Source of the DNA: an uncultured Flavobacteriales bacterium
GTDB lineage: Bacteria; Bacteroidota; Bacteroidia; Flavobacteriales_D; Sanyastnellaceae
Direction: 5' to 3'
Assembly (NCBI GenBank): GCA_938085105.1
Contig: CALKGK010000051.1
Span: 1 to 33,523 of the forward strand
Length of the DNA stretch: 33,523 bases
How positions within the stretch are numbered: the stretch's first letter is position 1; every line of letters starts with the position of its first letter. The notes beneath the pieces were generated by a model. That model saw only the letters and a list, made by a program, of their open reading frames with translations. It was not told the origin of the DNA and did not search any database. A program made the position numbers and the translations under genes. Positions 10,801-18,631 of this stretch are shown here, one piece after another.

Positions 10801-11892
10801 GCCCCCCAAGCTTGTCACTCCGCAAGAGGAACCGTTGAACACATGCTCCACAGCCAATGGTGGTGGATGTGTGAAAATCTCATCGGGAGAACCATCATTA
10901 TAAGAAACGGTGTAGATGGTTCCGGGAGGGTTGTTTTGAGTGTTGAGGATGGGGAAGCTTAAGGTTTCTGTCGGGGAACATAGCCCAATGGTGTTTCCTC
11001 CTCCAAGTGCTACTGATGGATTATTTCCGACAAAAACCTCATAAACCTCAACGTTTTCACATCCATTGGCCCCAGTAACGGTAACACTAAGATTGAAGAA
11101 ACCGGTTTCCGCATAAGTGTGATCCAAAGAACTCCAATCTGCTCCAGAAAACGGTGCTGTGCCATCCCCCCAATCGATAATGTAGTTGGTATTGGTAGCG
11201 GTGGTGCTTGAAATATTGTTGATGCTCAAATCGAAGACCGTTCCTGGAGGCCCGCACATCACAAATGGGGTGAAGATATCGACATCTGTAATGGAAGGAT
11301 CCGGAGATTCGTCCACAGTATAATTTTGTGTTGTGGTATCACTGCAGCCATTCTCATCCGTCACTGTGAGCGTTACTGTAAAGGTATCCGTGCCATTTCC
11401 GGGAGCCAAAAATGTATGGGTTGGGTTTTCCTCTGTGCTCGTATTTCCATCTGAACCCGGATTTCCAAAATCCCAGAAATAGCTCAAGTTGCTCCCAGAA
11501 GAACTGTCTACAAACAAAACCTCTTCGCTGGAACAAGGTCCGTTACTGTTGATATTGAAGTCGGCCACAGGATTATTGAACACCGTGATTGTGACTTCGT
11601 CAGTGACTTCATCACCGCCATCACAACCCTCAGCCGAAAGGATTACTGTATAAGTTGTTGTTGATGCTGGACTCACACTAGGATTAGCGGTATTGCCTGC
11701 CCCGTTGTCCCAGGTAAGCACTGGACTTTCACCTTCAACAACCGTTGGGTTACCACCCAAAACCACACTTTCACCAGCACAAATGCTCTGGTCTTCACCG
11801 GCATCCACTTCACATTCATCCTGCGCTGAGAGCGATAAAGAGCTGAAAAACAACAGCACTAGAATCGATAAGGTCTTCAAAAAATACGTCAT
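4819..11892 (-). CDS. Giant PKD/Ig-like repeat protein with T9SS type B (CHU_C) sorting domain
   Basis: A 2357-residue secreted protein, probably a surface adhesin. The signal peptide is TYFLKTLSILVLLFFSSLSL ending SAQ. Three zones follow: PKD domains (DFGNPGSDG, IDWGDGTA); a middle zone of Cys-containing Ig-like modules (SICAGESVVL, LCNQP...GFSP...WSG) arranged as a ~230-residue three-module super-repeat (about 9380 down to 7310); and a run of PKD domains with WDFGDGT-type cores from about 7250 to 5130. The last ~95 residues (FVPNTFTPDGDNINDFF ... IFDRWGVLVFQ) are the gliding-motility-associated type B sorting domain that directs export by T9SS. I chose the ATG at 11892; a TTG 12 nt upstream is less likely. 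A -7-like box lies just upstream. The stop is 14 nt from the convergent mutS2 stop. Confidence 0.93.
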   Translation of the reverse strand: MTYFLKTLSILVLLFFSSLSLSAQDECEVDAGEDQSICAGESVVLGGNPTVVEGESPVLTWDNGAGNTANPSVSPASTTTYTVILSAEGCDGGDEVTDEVTITVFNNPVADFNINSNGPCSSEEVLFVDSSSGSNLSYFWDFGNPGSDGNTSTEENPTHTFLAPGNGTDTFTVTLTVTDENGCSDTTTQNYTVDESPDPSITDVDIFTPFVMCGPPGTVFDLSINNISSTTATNTNYIIDWGDGTAPFSGADWSSLDHTYAETGFFNLSVTVTGANGCENVEVYEVFVGNNPSVALGGGNTIGLCSPTETLSFPILNTQNNPPGTIYTVSYNDGSPDEIFTHPPPLAVEHVFNGSSCGVTSLGGFANSFHVRIIASNPCGQSSSTFEPVQTSSPPTVSMDVLPGNEWCSNTPSFEFVNTSTNAFFNNNGVCSNLMTAQWSISPATGWTITGGSLNDANGFLASFDPGTYTVTMTGANPCGSQTVSQEICATPPPEALFTLDPQSGCAPLNVAPDNLSSSLQLCDQETYFWEVIPSTGVSFSSGSSTSIDPEFLFSQAGNYTVRLTVTNLCGSSIYTLPVNVTEPPTVSINSIPNFCEGASVSPSAVIDNGLGTISNYTWDLPGGTPNSSNSASPGVVVYNNDGNYTLTLSVTNECGTATDSESFLVESAPDIIITSADPDQTVCQGSSIALTASGGTNYSWNSNSTLNTTSGANVIATPNGSNTYTVNATSAIGCPASESITLDVHPLPIPVIDAMDEICAGDCLVLPLTVSGGTAPYTSFSWTPATGLSDANAQNPNACPPTTTNYEVTVTDANGCQGITDATLVVNPLPIVEAGTDITLCNQPVGEQLSGFSPTTGGTGVWSGTNVTPAGVYTPSAAGDFTVTYTFTDNNSCVNSDVLNIEVIEPTTADAGADFSLCASVNSIQLIPVTPGGTWSGNNVTPDGEFFPSIIGNTTLTYTLGGGSCLSTDELTIEVLENPSIDLGGDENICAGDEVQLNAVVSDGLAPYVNPTWSPATGLDDPTSLSPTASPASTTVYSFTIEDDNGCTSTEEVTVNVLNLPIVEAGSDLVLCNQPIPETLTGFSPLTDANGTGEWSGSGVTPDGVFTPSQEETIFLYYTYTNLAGCFAVDSIEVQVADPQNAFAGDDFALCLNAPAVQLASGGTWSGSNVDAGGLFTPSVAGIQTLTYTIGSGTCQTSDEVDVEVYTLPEIDLGVDVTICEGDSVQLEGIPSGDNPPFNTFSWSGGSDLSSTNVANPWASPSATDSYSLTLVDGVGCSANDQITVFVNAAPIIDPGADLTLCDQAIPEVLTGFSPQAPGVGTWSGTGITDPSGIFESPGIGSYYLVYEYTDGIGCGASDSILVDVIAPVIVEAGSDESICLNNGALQLSGFSPVADVNWFGDGISDPVNGVFDPLITNDGDFTLYLEFGAGTCYSIDSIEVEVLPLPQLDPGTSSEFCGNVGLQTLENFSPLGGTWEGIGIVDAATGLFDPSIGAGTADIFYWYTSPITGCSDTIDVAIDVLEVPVALIDLEEDACTNSPIDLTNNSTGATSYYWDWGNGDEDFLFEPNYTFPDEGTFDITFIAYNDLGCSDTTSASTNIINPPLADFAVDPDNGCAPLDVAFENLSVGQDLSYLWDLATTSSIDETPANVVYQQGPDDVIYEVSLTASNYCGSDVAVDEITVFPQPVAEFGTDLDFFCSPWTINISNTSVGNPDTFEWDFGDGGTSTLEEPSTHIFTTDSLPTDYTITLITSNECGVDTFDYTVTVLPNTVNAFFNTNITEGCEPLEVEFTDFSEGATTVSYDFGDDNVTNNPSPTHTFLDAGTYTVFQFADNGCSYDTTQIVINVFESPEPNFTTDVPDVCEDQAVQFFNQTPDVINVDWDFGDGTTSNVTNPFHTFESGETFPVTMSVVSALNDCPAEITQNFTVYGAPEASFSVAETVGCTPFTVDFTNETNNGLFYQWDFGDNETGSGPNPEHTFFNPNADPLSYDIEMIAQNLQLCADTFVLTVVVSPSPVASFVLDEYETCQDPIDIQTTNTSVLADNYAWDFGPFGSANIESPGLTIEGVGTYPITLTASNAYGCEDEFTDTFTIHPTPEANFSSNVTEGCEPLQVQFTDLSDGAATYLWNFDDAPTSQSSDPFHVFNDPGVYDVSMFVQSDQGCLDTLTLENYISVFNVPVADFYVEPEVMSVYDPSIQLFDNSQGADLWFWNFGDGFTSNAINPEHTYDVPGDYTIDLLVATVNGCQNSTAREVTVEEEFNFFVPNTFTPDGDNINDFFQPVLLGEGLLEFYEFQIFDRWGVLVFQTNDPNAGWVGDFQDNYNTFVADDVYNWRATIRLIGSEESTFYEGHVNVLR
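7310..9400 (-). repeat. Coding super-repeat: three-module Ig-like unit, about 690 bp period
   Basis: Within the giant protein the phrase LCNQP(...)GFSP recurs with its first base at about 9379, 8687 and 7998, spacings of 692 and 689 bp (about 230 residues). Each unit has three modules in the same order: LCNQ/DQ...GFSP...GxWSG, then AGxDxxLC...GGTWSG, then IDLGxDxxICxGDxVQL...PATGL or similar. The last copy decays into shorter variants (SICLNNGALQLSGFSP, EFCGNVGLQTLENFSP). Copies are similar in protein but visibly diverged in DNA, so this is old duplication rather than a recent expansion. Boundaries are approximate. Confidence 0.75.
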
Positions 11893-11901
11893 AGTTAGGG
11901 A

Positions 11902-11909
11902 CAAAAGTA
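11902..11909 (-). promoter_or_regulatory. Possible -7 element (TACTTTTG) of the giant PKD gene
   Basis: Reading the minus strand, the octamer matches TAnnTTTG exactly, 9 nt upstream of the ATG at 11892. It implies a very short leader, and no TTG lies at the expected -33 distance, so support is modest. The strong terminator between this site and the upstream protease gene makes a promoter in this ~75-bp gap necessary. Confidence 0.4.
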
Positions 11910-11966
11910 GTGATTTCCATAGGTGAAACCACTATAATTTGGCTTTGGTTGCACCCTTTGAAAAAC

Positions 11967-11994
11967 AAAAAAGGGAGCGCTTGGCTCCCTTTTT
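11967..11994 (-). terminator. Intrinsic terminator of the serine protease gene
   Basis: An inverted repeat with arms AAAAAGGGAGC (11968-11978) and GCTCCCTTTTT (11984-11994) and a 5-nt loop. Read on the minus strand it is a GC-rich stem followed by at least six T, 20 nt after the protease stop at 12014. It separates the protease transcript from the giant PKD gene. A/T runs on both sides make it potentially bidirectional. Confidence 0.88.
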
Positions 11995-12013
11995 CAATAT
12001 CGATGGAACATGG

Positions 12014-13765
12014 TTAAATCTTGCTCCACTTCTTGGTTTGAGTCAAACCGTTCGCATCTTGAAGGGTTACGTAATAAATTCCGCTTGGCAATTCACTGAG
12101 TTGAATGCTGGCAACAGGACCGCTAATCTGCTCCATTGCTACCATTTTTCCTGTTTGATCGAAAACTGTTACGGTGTGCAACAGACTTGAGCTTTTGATT
12201 CTCAAGTTCAAGAAGTCGCTGGACGGATTGGGCGCAATGTAAAAAGCTTCATACCCCAAAGTGAATTCTTCTGTGTTCAAGGCTGGGTCACAAGAACCTT
12301 CACCATTTCGGTAAGCGCCATCAATAATTTGGATTCCTTGACCACTCGACGAGCCTTCAGGGTCTAACCATTCTTTAAGTTTTTGGTCTGAAGAGTTAGG
12401 ATTGTTGTTCCAGTGGTAAGACATTTTACCGTACTGATCTGGTGCATTTGGACCGAATTGGCCACTTTGCACACAGTCTGAAAACCCTGAAGAAAGGGTT
12501 CCGATGATTCTTTTCGCTTCGTTGTAAAGTGGAGAACCCGAGGACCCTCCTTCTGTTGTACCGTGGTCCGTTTCCGTGGCTGACCATCTTACCTCCCAGT
12601 GAGAACCGGGTGCTCCCCACCAGATGCTTTGTGCGGGCTGAGTGTATTCTGAAATCTTTTTGTAATCTCCTGATGGGTGGTGGATTCCTTTTCCTGAAGG
12701 AGAAGTAGTATTGGTAGCATCCCAGCCAGCGAAAAACGGACGATAGTTATCCGGAATATCATCTTCCACCTCCAAAAGGAGGAAGTCTGAACCTTCAAAA
12801 CCGTTGGGTGAATCATCGTTCGAATCTGCCAAACGAATGGCTCCTGTTCTATTTCTAGCACTACTACCTCCGAGAACACTGCATTCTTCCCACTCAGGCA
12901 CACCATCGTCGTTAGCGTCCTCCATCGGACGTTCGTAGTTAAATCTAAATTGTAAAAAGGCCATGTCAGCATCCGATACCGTTGGTGCGCAGTGCATTGC
13001 TGATAACACATATTGACGGCAATCAAAAGCAGTGGTGTTTACCAAAGAACCTGAACAGAGACCGATGTCGTTTCCGTCCGTAATTCTCAAACGAACCACT
13101 CCATCTCTTTGTGCTGTCCAAAACTCCCCTTCCGGACAATTTACGTCCACTTGACACCCTCCAGAAGCACCACCTCTTTGAGCATCTGCCAATTCTGCTG
13201 GTGGATAAACGTATTGGAAAAAGTGTCCAGCCCCCATTACATCTAAAACCGGCTCGCCAACAACATCTGCTGGCTGAATGTACTCCAAGGTAATGCTCTC
13301 ACCCCAAATATCGTTGGTCATGTAACGCATGTGATTGTTGTTTTCTTCGCTGCCAATTGGGCCTTCGAAATAGGTACGGTCTGCATTATAAATAAACAAA
13401 GCGCTTCCTTCAGGCAGGTAAAAACCATCAAAATAAGCACATACACTCATCGCCTCAGGAGAACTCAATGTAAGTCGCCAAACCTTGGTCCCATCATTCA
13501 AAGTAGTCCAAGTTCCGGATTGAGATGCATTGGTGTCGTGAAAGATCACGCGTCCTTGTATGGTTTGACCTTTGGACGCTTCCAATTCATCCGCATGCGC
13601 CATCAATTCCTCGTACGAGGTTCCTGACATGGTGAGAATTTCACTCGCTCCAAGTTCACTGGCATTGGTAAATCCGAGGGGACGTTCAATTTGATTTTGA
13701 GCTTGTGCATTGATGCTCAAAACCGAGAATAAAAAGGCACTAAATATAAAGTAGACTTGTTTCAT
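12014..13765 (-). CDS. Lys-C-like trypsin-fold serine protease with T9SS type A sorting domain
   Basis: A 583-residue secreted protease. The signal peptide (MKQVYFIFSAFLFSVLSINA, then QAQ) is followed by an N-terminal prodomain-like region of ~200 residues. The catalytic domain shows the chymotrypsin-fold triad: H258 in LSAMHC, D327 in SDFLLLEV, and S409 in GTTEGGSSGSPLY. Paired cysteines and the TEGGSSGSPL form resemble Achromobacter lysyl endopeptidase (S1/S5-type); Lys specificity is inference. The final ~75 residues (FYIAPNPSSDFLNLRI ... LPSGIYYVTLQD ... KKWSKI) form a type A T9SS sorting domain, removed after export. The ATG at 13765 fits the signal peptide; upstream in-frame codons add a non-signal-like Cys-rich stretch. 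Divergent from pbpC. Confidence 0.92.
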   Translation of the reverse strand: MKQVYFIFSAFLFSVLSINAQAQNQIERPLGFTNASELGASEILTMSGTSYEELMAHADELEASKGQTIQGRVIFHDTNASQSGTWTTLNDGTKVWRLTLSSPEAMSVCAYFDGFYLPEGSALFIYNADRTYFEGPIGSEENNNHMRYMTNDIWGESITLEYIQPADVVGEPVLDVMGAGHFFQYVYPPAELADAQRGGASGGCQVDVNCPEGEFWTAQRDGVVRLRITDGNDIGLCSGSLVNTTAFDCRQYVLSAMHCAPTVSDADMAFLQFRFNYERPMEDANDDGVPEWEECSVLGGSSARNRTGAIRLADSNDDSPNGFEGSDFLLLEVEDDIPDNYRPFFAGWDATNTTSPSGKGIHHPSGDYKKISEYTQPAQSIWWGAPGSHWEVRWSATETDHGTTEGGSSGSPLYNEAKRIIGTLSSGFSDCVQSGQFGPNAPDQYGKMSYHWNNNPNSSDQKLKEWLDPEGSSSGQGIQIIDGAYRNGEGSCDPALNTEEFTLGYEAFYIAPNPSSDFLNLRIKSSSLLHTVTVFDQTGKMVAMEQISGPVASIQLSELPSGIYYVTLQDANGLTQTKKWSKI

Positions 13766-13939
13766 TGATGACTGATTTTGCCCGAAAGTACAACAAAAGC
13801 AAGGAAAACGCATGTAGGAATTATTCTTGAATGGGAATCCAATGGCACAGAAAGGGCAAAAAGCTGCATGAAATCGGGAATTAACTACGCTTGTTGAATT
13901 TCCTCCTCAATACTTGAAAGAAAACCCGATTTTTACCTC

Positions 13940-16300
13940 ATGAAGAAACCACTTTACAAGAGAAAGGTCTTTTTGATCTGCTTTCCCGTTCTCCTCTTGG
14001 CAGGGCTATGGTGGTGGTTCTTTTCTTTACCGAAGGTTCTCTTCGACGCTCCCAACAGCACCGTGGTATTGGATGCCAACAAACAACTGCTTGCGGCAAG
14101 AATTGCCCAAGACGAACAATACCGCTTTCCTTTGAACGAGCAGGTGCCCAGTAAATTTGCAGCCTGCATTATCGCTTTCGAAGATCGCGGTTTTTACGAT
14201 CATTCTGGTGTCAATTGGGGAAGTCTGCTCCGCGCTTTAAAACAAAATGTAGATCAAGGCGAAATTGTATCTGGGGCGAGTACCATCAGCATGCAAGTCA
14301 TTCGTTTGAGCCGAAACAATCCCGAACGTACCTATTTTGAAAAAGGCTTGGAGATCTTGCGTGCTCTGCGTTTGGAATTCCGCTATTCCAAGGACGAGAT
14401 CTTAGCGATGTATGCGGCTCATGCTCCCATGGGAGGAAATGTGGTAGGACTAGAAGCTGCTTCATGGCGTTATTTTGGTCGGGCTCCCGAGGCACTCTCT
14501 TGGTCGGAAACAGCCGCCCTCGCTATCTTACCGAACGCTCCTGGAATCATCTACCCCGGACGCAGCACAAAACCCTATCGCGAAAAACGAGATCGCCTCC
14601 TCACCTATTTATACGAAGCAGGGTATTTTGACGCCTTGGACTTGGAACTCGCCAAAGCAGAAAGTCTGCCCTCCAAACCAAAAGCACTGCCCAGAGAAGC
14701 CATGCACTTGATGAATTTCCTGGAGAAGAAACACGGTCAGGGTCTTCGTTATGAAACCAAAGTACAAAGTCCACTTCAAGGTAAAATTCAGAACATCTTA
14801 GCGCGAGAAGTTGAAAAATTGGAAAGCAATCACATTTTTAATGCGGCCGTACTTGTAAGTCATGTTCGAAGTGGTGAAGTGGTGGCCTATGTTGGAAATG
14901 CTCCAGGTGGCGGACACGGAAGAGCGGTGGACATCATTCAGGCGCCGCGAAGTACGGGCAGCATCCTCAAACCCCTGCTCTTTGCCAGTTTGCTTGATGA
15001 AGGTGAGCTTTTGCGCGATGAATTGGTGAAGGACATCCCGACAAATTTTAATGGGTATCAACCCGAAAACTTTACCAAAACATACATGGGTGCCGTGCCC
15101 GCTTCAGAAGCCTTGGTTCGAAGTCTGAATGTTCCACCTGTTCGTTTGCTTCAAGAATATGGGCTTGAAAAATTTCACCAAGAACTCAAGGATCTCGGTT
15201 TTGAACACTTCAATCGATCGAGTTCGCATTACGGCTTGAGCATCATTTTGGGAGGTGGCGAATGCACGCTTTGGGAGTTGAACCGATGCTATTCAGGTTT
15301 GGCGAGAAGCCTGATTCACACCACAGAAAACAGTGGGAATTATCCTGACTATGCCATTGAAGAGCTCCGTTTGAGTCAGATGCACGCGCCAAAATCCTTT
15401 GCTTTGAAAGACAGTCGGACCTACAACGCTTCAAGCATTTACCAAATGTTGGATGTGATGCGCGGAGTGAATCGTCCGGACACCGAAAACGGTTGGGAAT
15501 TCTTTGGTGGCAGCACTCCCGTAGCTTGGAAAACAGGAACCAGTTTTGGTCATCGCGATGCCTGGGCAGTGGGAATCACCGGCGAATATGTCATTTCAGT
15601 TTGGGTGGGAAATGCTTCTGGAGAAGGCAGACCTGGTTTAACAGGTTCTCGTGCTGCCGGGCCCATTCTCTTTCAAGTGGTGGAGAGTTTGCCCAAAAGC
15701 GCTTGGTTTGATCGTCCGTGGGATGAAATGCATGAAATCGCCATTTGCGCGAAAAGTGGCGAACGTTTGGGAATGCATTGCGCAGAAGAAAAGAAGATCT
15801 ATGTAGGGAGCGCAGGACTCCGAAGAGCGGCCTGCTCTCATTGCGAATTGGTTTTTCTGGATGAAAGCAAACAACATCGGGTAAACAAATCGTGCTACGA
15901 GGGTCCTGTGCTGTCCCAGTCTTGGTTTGAACTTAGTCCGGCAGAAGCCTGGTACTACCGCCGTCATCACCCAGAATACAAAGCCATTCCGCCATGGAAA
16001 TCCGAGTGCTTGGACGAAGTTGGTCAGCACAACATCCAAATGATTTACCCTAAGAACAAAGATCAAATCGCCTTGCCCATTGACATCTCAGGGGAAAACC
16101 AAGAAGTTGTACTCGAAGCTGCTCACGCCTCGAACGAAGGCACGCTGTATTGGCATCTAAACCAGAAATACCTCGGCAGCACCAAAGTATTTCATCAGAT
16201 GAGCATATCCCCTGGAGCTGGAAAATATACGCTGACCTTGAGTGACGACTTCGGTGAAGTGCTTGAGCAAGAAATCACCATCGTTCATTCGCTGCGCTGA
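13940..16300 (+). CDS. pbpC: Penicillin-binding protein 1C (bifunctional transglycosylase/transpeptidase)
   Basis: A 786-residue class A penicillin-binding protein of the PbpC type, membrane-anchored with periplasmic domains. There is an N-terminal transmembrane anchor (VFLICFPVLLLAGLWWWFF, residues 10-28). The GT51 glycosyltransferase has E81 in AFEDRGFYDHSGVNW and the GASTISMQ motif. The transpeptidase has SILK (S341), SLN near NVPPVR, and KTGT (K531). A C-terminal domain typical of PBP1C (IQMIYPKNKDQIALPIDI...) closes the protein, preceded by a Cys-rich linker (CAKSGERLGMHC, CSHCELVF). Length matches E. coli PbpC (about 770). In many Bacteroidota it sits beside an alpha-2-macroglobulin gene; none is seen here. 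Confidence 0.96.
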   Translation: MKKPLYKRKVFLICFPVLLLAGLWWWFFSLPKVLFDAPNSTVVLDANKQLLAARIAQDEQYRFPLNEQVPSKFAACIIAFEDRGFYDHSGVNWGSLLRALKQNVDQGEIVSGASTISMQVIRLSRNNPERTYFEKGLEILRALRLEFRYSKDEILAMYAAHAPMGGNVVGLEAASWRYFGRAPEALSWSETAALAILPNAPGIIYPGRSTKPYREKRDRLLTYLYEAGYFDALDLELAKAESLPSKPKALPREAMHLMNFLEKKHGQGLRYETKVQSPLQGKIQNILAREVEKLESNHIFNAAVLVSHVRSGEVVAYVGNAPGGGHGRAVDIIQAPRSTGSILKPLLFASLLDEGELLRDELVKDIPTNFNGYQPENFTKTYMGAVPASEALVRSLNVPPVRLLQEYGLEKFHQELKDLGFEHFNRSSSHYGLSIILGGGECTLWELNRCYSGLARSLIHTTENSGNYPDYAIEELRLSQMHAPKSFALKDSRTYNASSIYQMLDVMRGVNRPDTENGWEFFGGSTPVAWKTGTSFGHRDAWAVGITGEYVISVWVGNASGEGRPGLTGSRAAGPILFQVVESLPKSAWFDRPWDEMHEIAICAKSGERLGMHCAEEKKIYVGSAGLRRAACSHCELVFLDESKQHRVNKSCYEGPVLSQSWFELSPAEAWYYRRHHPEYKAIPPWKSECLDEVGQHNIQMIYPKNKDQIALPIDISGENQEVVLEAAHASNEGTLYWHLNQKYLGSTKVFHQMSISPGAGKYTLTLSDDFGEVLEQEITIVHSLR

Positions 16301-16401
16301 GAAAAAAAAGTAAATTCGGGCTTAACCTTTTTTAACCGCGGCAGTAAAAGCAAGTTGGTACTTTTATTGCTTGTATCTGTATTGAACGAAAATCCCATAT
16401 A

Positions 16402-18015
16402 ATGATATTGAAGAAAATGTTGTCCTGTGTCCTACTGTTCGCGGCACTAGGCTGGAGTGGTCTTTCCACAGCTCAAACCCTCGACCAAAAGAAAACCAGT
16501 GAAAAGTTCAATACCCTCTTGTACTACATCGAGCAAATGTATGTGGACTCGGTGGACGCTGAAAAGTTGGTTGAAACGGCGATTGTAGGGATGTTGGAGG
16601 AATTGGATCCACACAGCTCCTACATTTCAGCAGCCGATGTTCAAGAAGCCAATGCTCCTTTAAAAGGAAACTTTGACGGCATCGGGATTCAGTTTAACAT
16701 CTTGAAGGACACCATCTTGGTGGTTTCTCCAATCAGTGGTGGCCCCAGTGAGAAGTTAGGGATTCAGGCCGGAGACAAAATCGTAGAAATCGATGGAATC
16801 AACGTTGCCGGAGTGAACATCACCAACAACGACGTTCGTGAGAAACTCATGGGTCCGAAAGACACCCAAGTAAGCGTAGGGATCAAGCGAAAAGGAAGCA
16901 AGAAGCTCTTGGTGTTTGATATTGTGCGCGACAAAATTCCAATTTTCTCTGTGGACGCCTCTTACATGGTGGACGATAAAATTGGATACGTTAAAGTGAA
17001 CCGCTTTGGGAAAACCACCATGGCCGAATTGCGAGAAGCGTTGATGAAGATGAAGTCGCAAGGGATGGAAGATTTGATCTTGGACCTTCAAGGAAATGGA
17101 GGTGGTTACCTTCAAACCGCTATTGACATGGCTGACGAATTCTTGAGTGAGCAGAAATTGATTGTGTTTACGCAAGGAAGAAGCTTTCCAAAAGACGATT
17201 TTTATGCTCGACGCGAAGGACTCTTTGAAAAAGGAAGACTCGTGGTGTTGATTGATGAAGGATCAGCATCCGCCTCTGAAATTGTATCGGGAGCCATTCA
17301 AGACTGGGATCGTGGATTAATCATCGGAAGAAGATCTTTCGGAAAAGGACTGGTTCAGCGTCCCGTTCCACTCCCTGACGGCGCAGAAGTAAGACTCACT
17401 GTTCAAAAATACTACACCCCTTCTGGACGATGCATCCAAAAGCCTTATGATGAAGGCGTAGAAGCTTACCGAAATGAGAAGTACGACCGATACGAAAGTG
17501 GTGAGTTGTATTCTTTGGACAATTTGGACCTCCCCGACTCTTTGAAGTTTGAGACCAATGTGAAGAAGCGCATTGTTTATGGTGGAGGCGGAATCTTGCC
17601 AGACATCTTTGTGCCCATCGATACAACCCAAACGAGTGATTACTTCATGGATTTGATTCGAACTGGCGTGATGAACCGATTTGCCTTGGAGTATACCAAT
17701 GAGCATCGTGCCGACCTTTCAGCCACCTTCAGCACCTCTGATGAATTCAGAGATAACTTTGTGGTGACCGCTGACATTCGTGAAGAACTTATCGCCATGG
17801 GGACAGAAGAAGAATTGGAATTTAATCAGGAAGACTGGGACGTTTCCAAAGAAGCCATTGAAATTCGTCTTGCCGCCTTGATTGGACGAAACCTTTACGA
17901 CTATAATCTGTTCTTTGAAGTCATCAACGACTTGAGTCCGGCATACCAGAAAGCCATCCGAACATTAAAAGATGGAACTTTCGAAAAAGCCAACCTTGCT
18001 CATCGTGACTTTTAG
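16402..18015 (+). CDS. S41-family C-terminal processing peptidase (CtpA-like)
   Basis: A 537-residue periplasmic serine protease. A signal peptide (residues 1-24, ending STAQ) is followed by an N-terminal helical region (LLYYIEQMYVDSVDAEKLVETAIVGML), then the substrate loop LDPHSSYIS. A PDZ domain runs from about residue 85 to 170 (GIGIQFNILKDTILVVSPISGGPSEKLGIQAGDKI). The S41 catalytic core follows: DLQGNGGGYL, S290 in EGSASASEIVSGA and K315 in RRSFGKGLVQ; the 25-residue Ser-Lys spacing is that of CtpA enzymes. A ~150-residue C-terminal extension (GGGILPDIFVPID... onward) is usual in Bacteroidota members. Substrates are unknown; relatives trim lipoproteins or peptidoglycan enzymes. It precedes the DUF1573 gene by 49 nt. 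Confidence 0.95.
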   Translation: MILKKMLSCVLLFAALGWSGLSTAQTLDQKKTSEKFNTLLYYIEQMYVDSVDAEKLVETAIVGMLEELDPHSSYISAADVQEANAPLKGNFDGIGIQFNILKDTILVVSPISGGPSEKLGIQAGDKIVEIDGINVAGVNITNNDVREKLMGPKDTQVSVGIKRKGSKKLLVFDIVRDKIPIFSVDASYMVDDKIGYVKVNRFGKTTMAELREALMKMKSQGMEDLILDLQGNGGGYLQTAIDMADEFLSEQKLIVFTQGRSFPKDDFYARREGLFEKGRLVVLIDEGSASASEIVSGAIQDWDRGLIIGRRSFGKGLVQRPVPLPDGAEVRLTVQKYYTPSGRCIQKPYDEGVEAYRNEKYDRYESGELYSLDNLDLPDSLKFETNVKKRIVYGGGGILPDIFVPIDTTQTSDYFMDLIRTGVMNRFALEYTNEHRADLSATFSTSDEFRDNFVVTADIREELIAMGTEEELEFNQEDWDVSKEAIEIRLAALIGRNLYDYNLFFEVINDLSPAYQKAIRTLKDGTFEKANLAHRDF

Positions 18016-18027
18016 AGATGAAATACC

Positions 18028-18035
18028 TAAATTTG
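18028..18035 (+). promoter_or_regulatory. Bacteroidota -7 element (TAAATTTG) upstream of the DUF1573 gene
   Basis: An exact TAnnTTTG match, 29 nt before the ATG at 18065 and just after the S41 protease stop. The nearest TTG (17996-17998) is 29 nt away, longer than the usual 17-23 spacer, so only the -7 half is well supported. It would allow the DUF1573/DUF3108 pair to be transcribed apart from the protease gene. Confidence 0.5.
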
Positions 18036-18064
18036 AAGTGTTAAATCAAAAATGCATAATTACA

Positions 18065-18628
18065 ATGAAAGGATTTAAATTATTGATGGTAGCCGCTTTG
18101 GCGACAGTATGGATGAGTTCATGCACCGAAGGAACAGAGCAAGTGAGCAGGCCGATGGGTGATGCTTCTAGCGACGTAGCACAAACTACCTCAAACAAGA
18201 AGGCAGACAAAAATGACAATACCTATGATGCATTGTCTAGTCAAAAAGCAGACGCTAAAGCCAAAGAGAAAAACGCAGGTTCTTCTTCTGAAACCTTGGC
18301 AAAAACTAGCATTGCTTTTGAAGCGTACGATCACGATTTTGGAGTAATTGACGAGGGAGACCGTGTTGAGCACCTCTTCAAATTTAAGAATACAGGAAGT
18401 GAGCCTTTGATCTTGGAAAAGTGCAAAGGATCATGCGGCTGCACCGTACCTGAGTGTCCAAAAGAGCCCATCGCTCCTGGTGCAGAAGGTGAAATCAAAG
18501 TTGTTTTCAACTCAAAAGGGAAGAAAAACAAGCAAACGAAGACCGTAACCATTACAGCGAATACAGAGCCAATTCAAACTCAATTGAAGATCATGGCTAA
18601 CGTAACGCCAGAAACACCTGCTCAATAA
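18065..18628 (+). CDS. DUF1573 lipoprotein
   Basis: A 187-residue lipoprotein. Residues 1-19 form a lipoprotein signal (MKGFKLLMVAALATVWMSSC, lipobox Cys at 20). A low-complexity Ser/Lys/Ala linker of ~65 residues comes next, then a DUF1573 Ig-like domain: FEAYDHDFGVIDEGDRVEH, FKFKNTGSEPLILEKCKGSCGCTVPEC and PIAPGAEGEIKVVFNSKGK are the family signatures, including the CGC/C cysteine set. The function of DUF1573 is unknown. An earlier in-frame ATG at 17972 lies inside the upstream protease gene and would bury the signal peptide, so 18065 is chosen. Its stop is 3 nt before the next ATG. Confidence 0.92.
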   Translation: MKGFKLLMVAALATVWMSSCTEGTEQVSRPMGDASSDVAQTTSNKKADKNDNTYDALSSQKADAKAKEKNAGSSSETLAKTSIAFEAYDHDFGVIDEGDRVEHLFKFKNTGSEPLILEKCKGSCGCTVPECPKEPIAPGAEGEIKVVFNSKGKKNKQTKTVTITANTEPIQTQLKIMANVTPETPAQ

Positions 18629-18631
18629 GCA

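Noticed and set aside
4819-11892. Direct repeats in the giant gene considered as a CRISPR or tandem-repeat array
   Set aside because: The repeats are long, diverged and in frame, encoding Ig-like/PKD modules; no short identical repeats with unique spacers occur.
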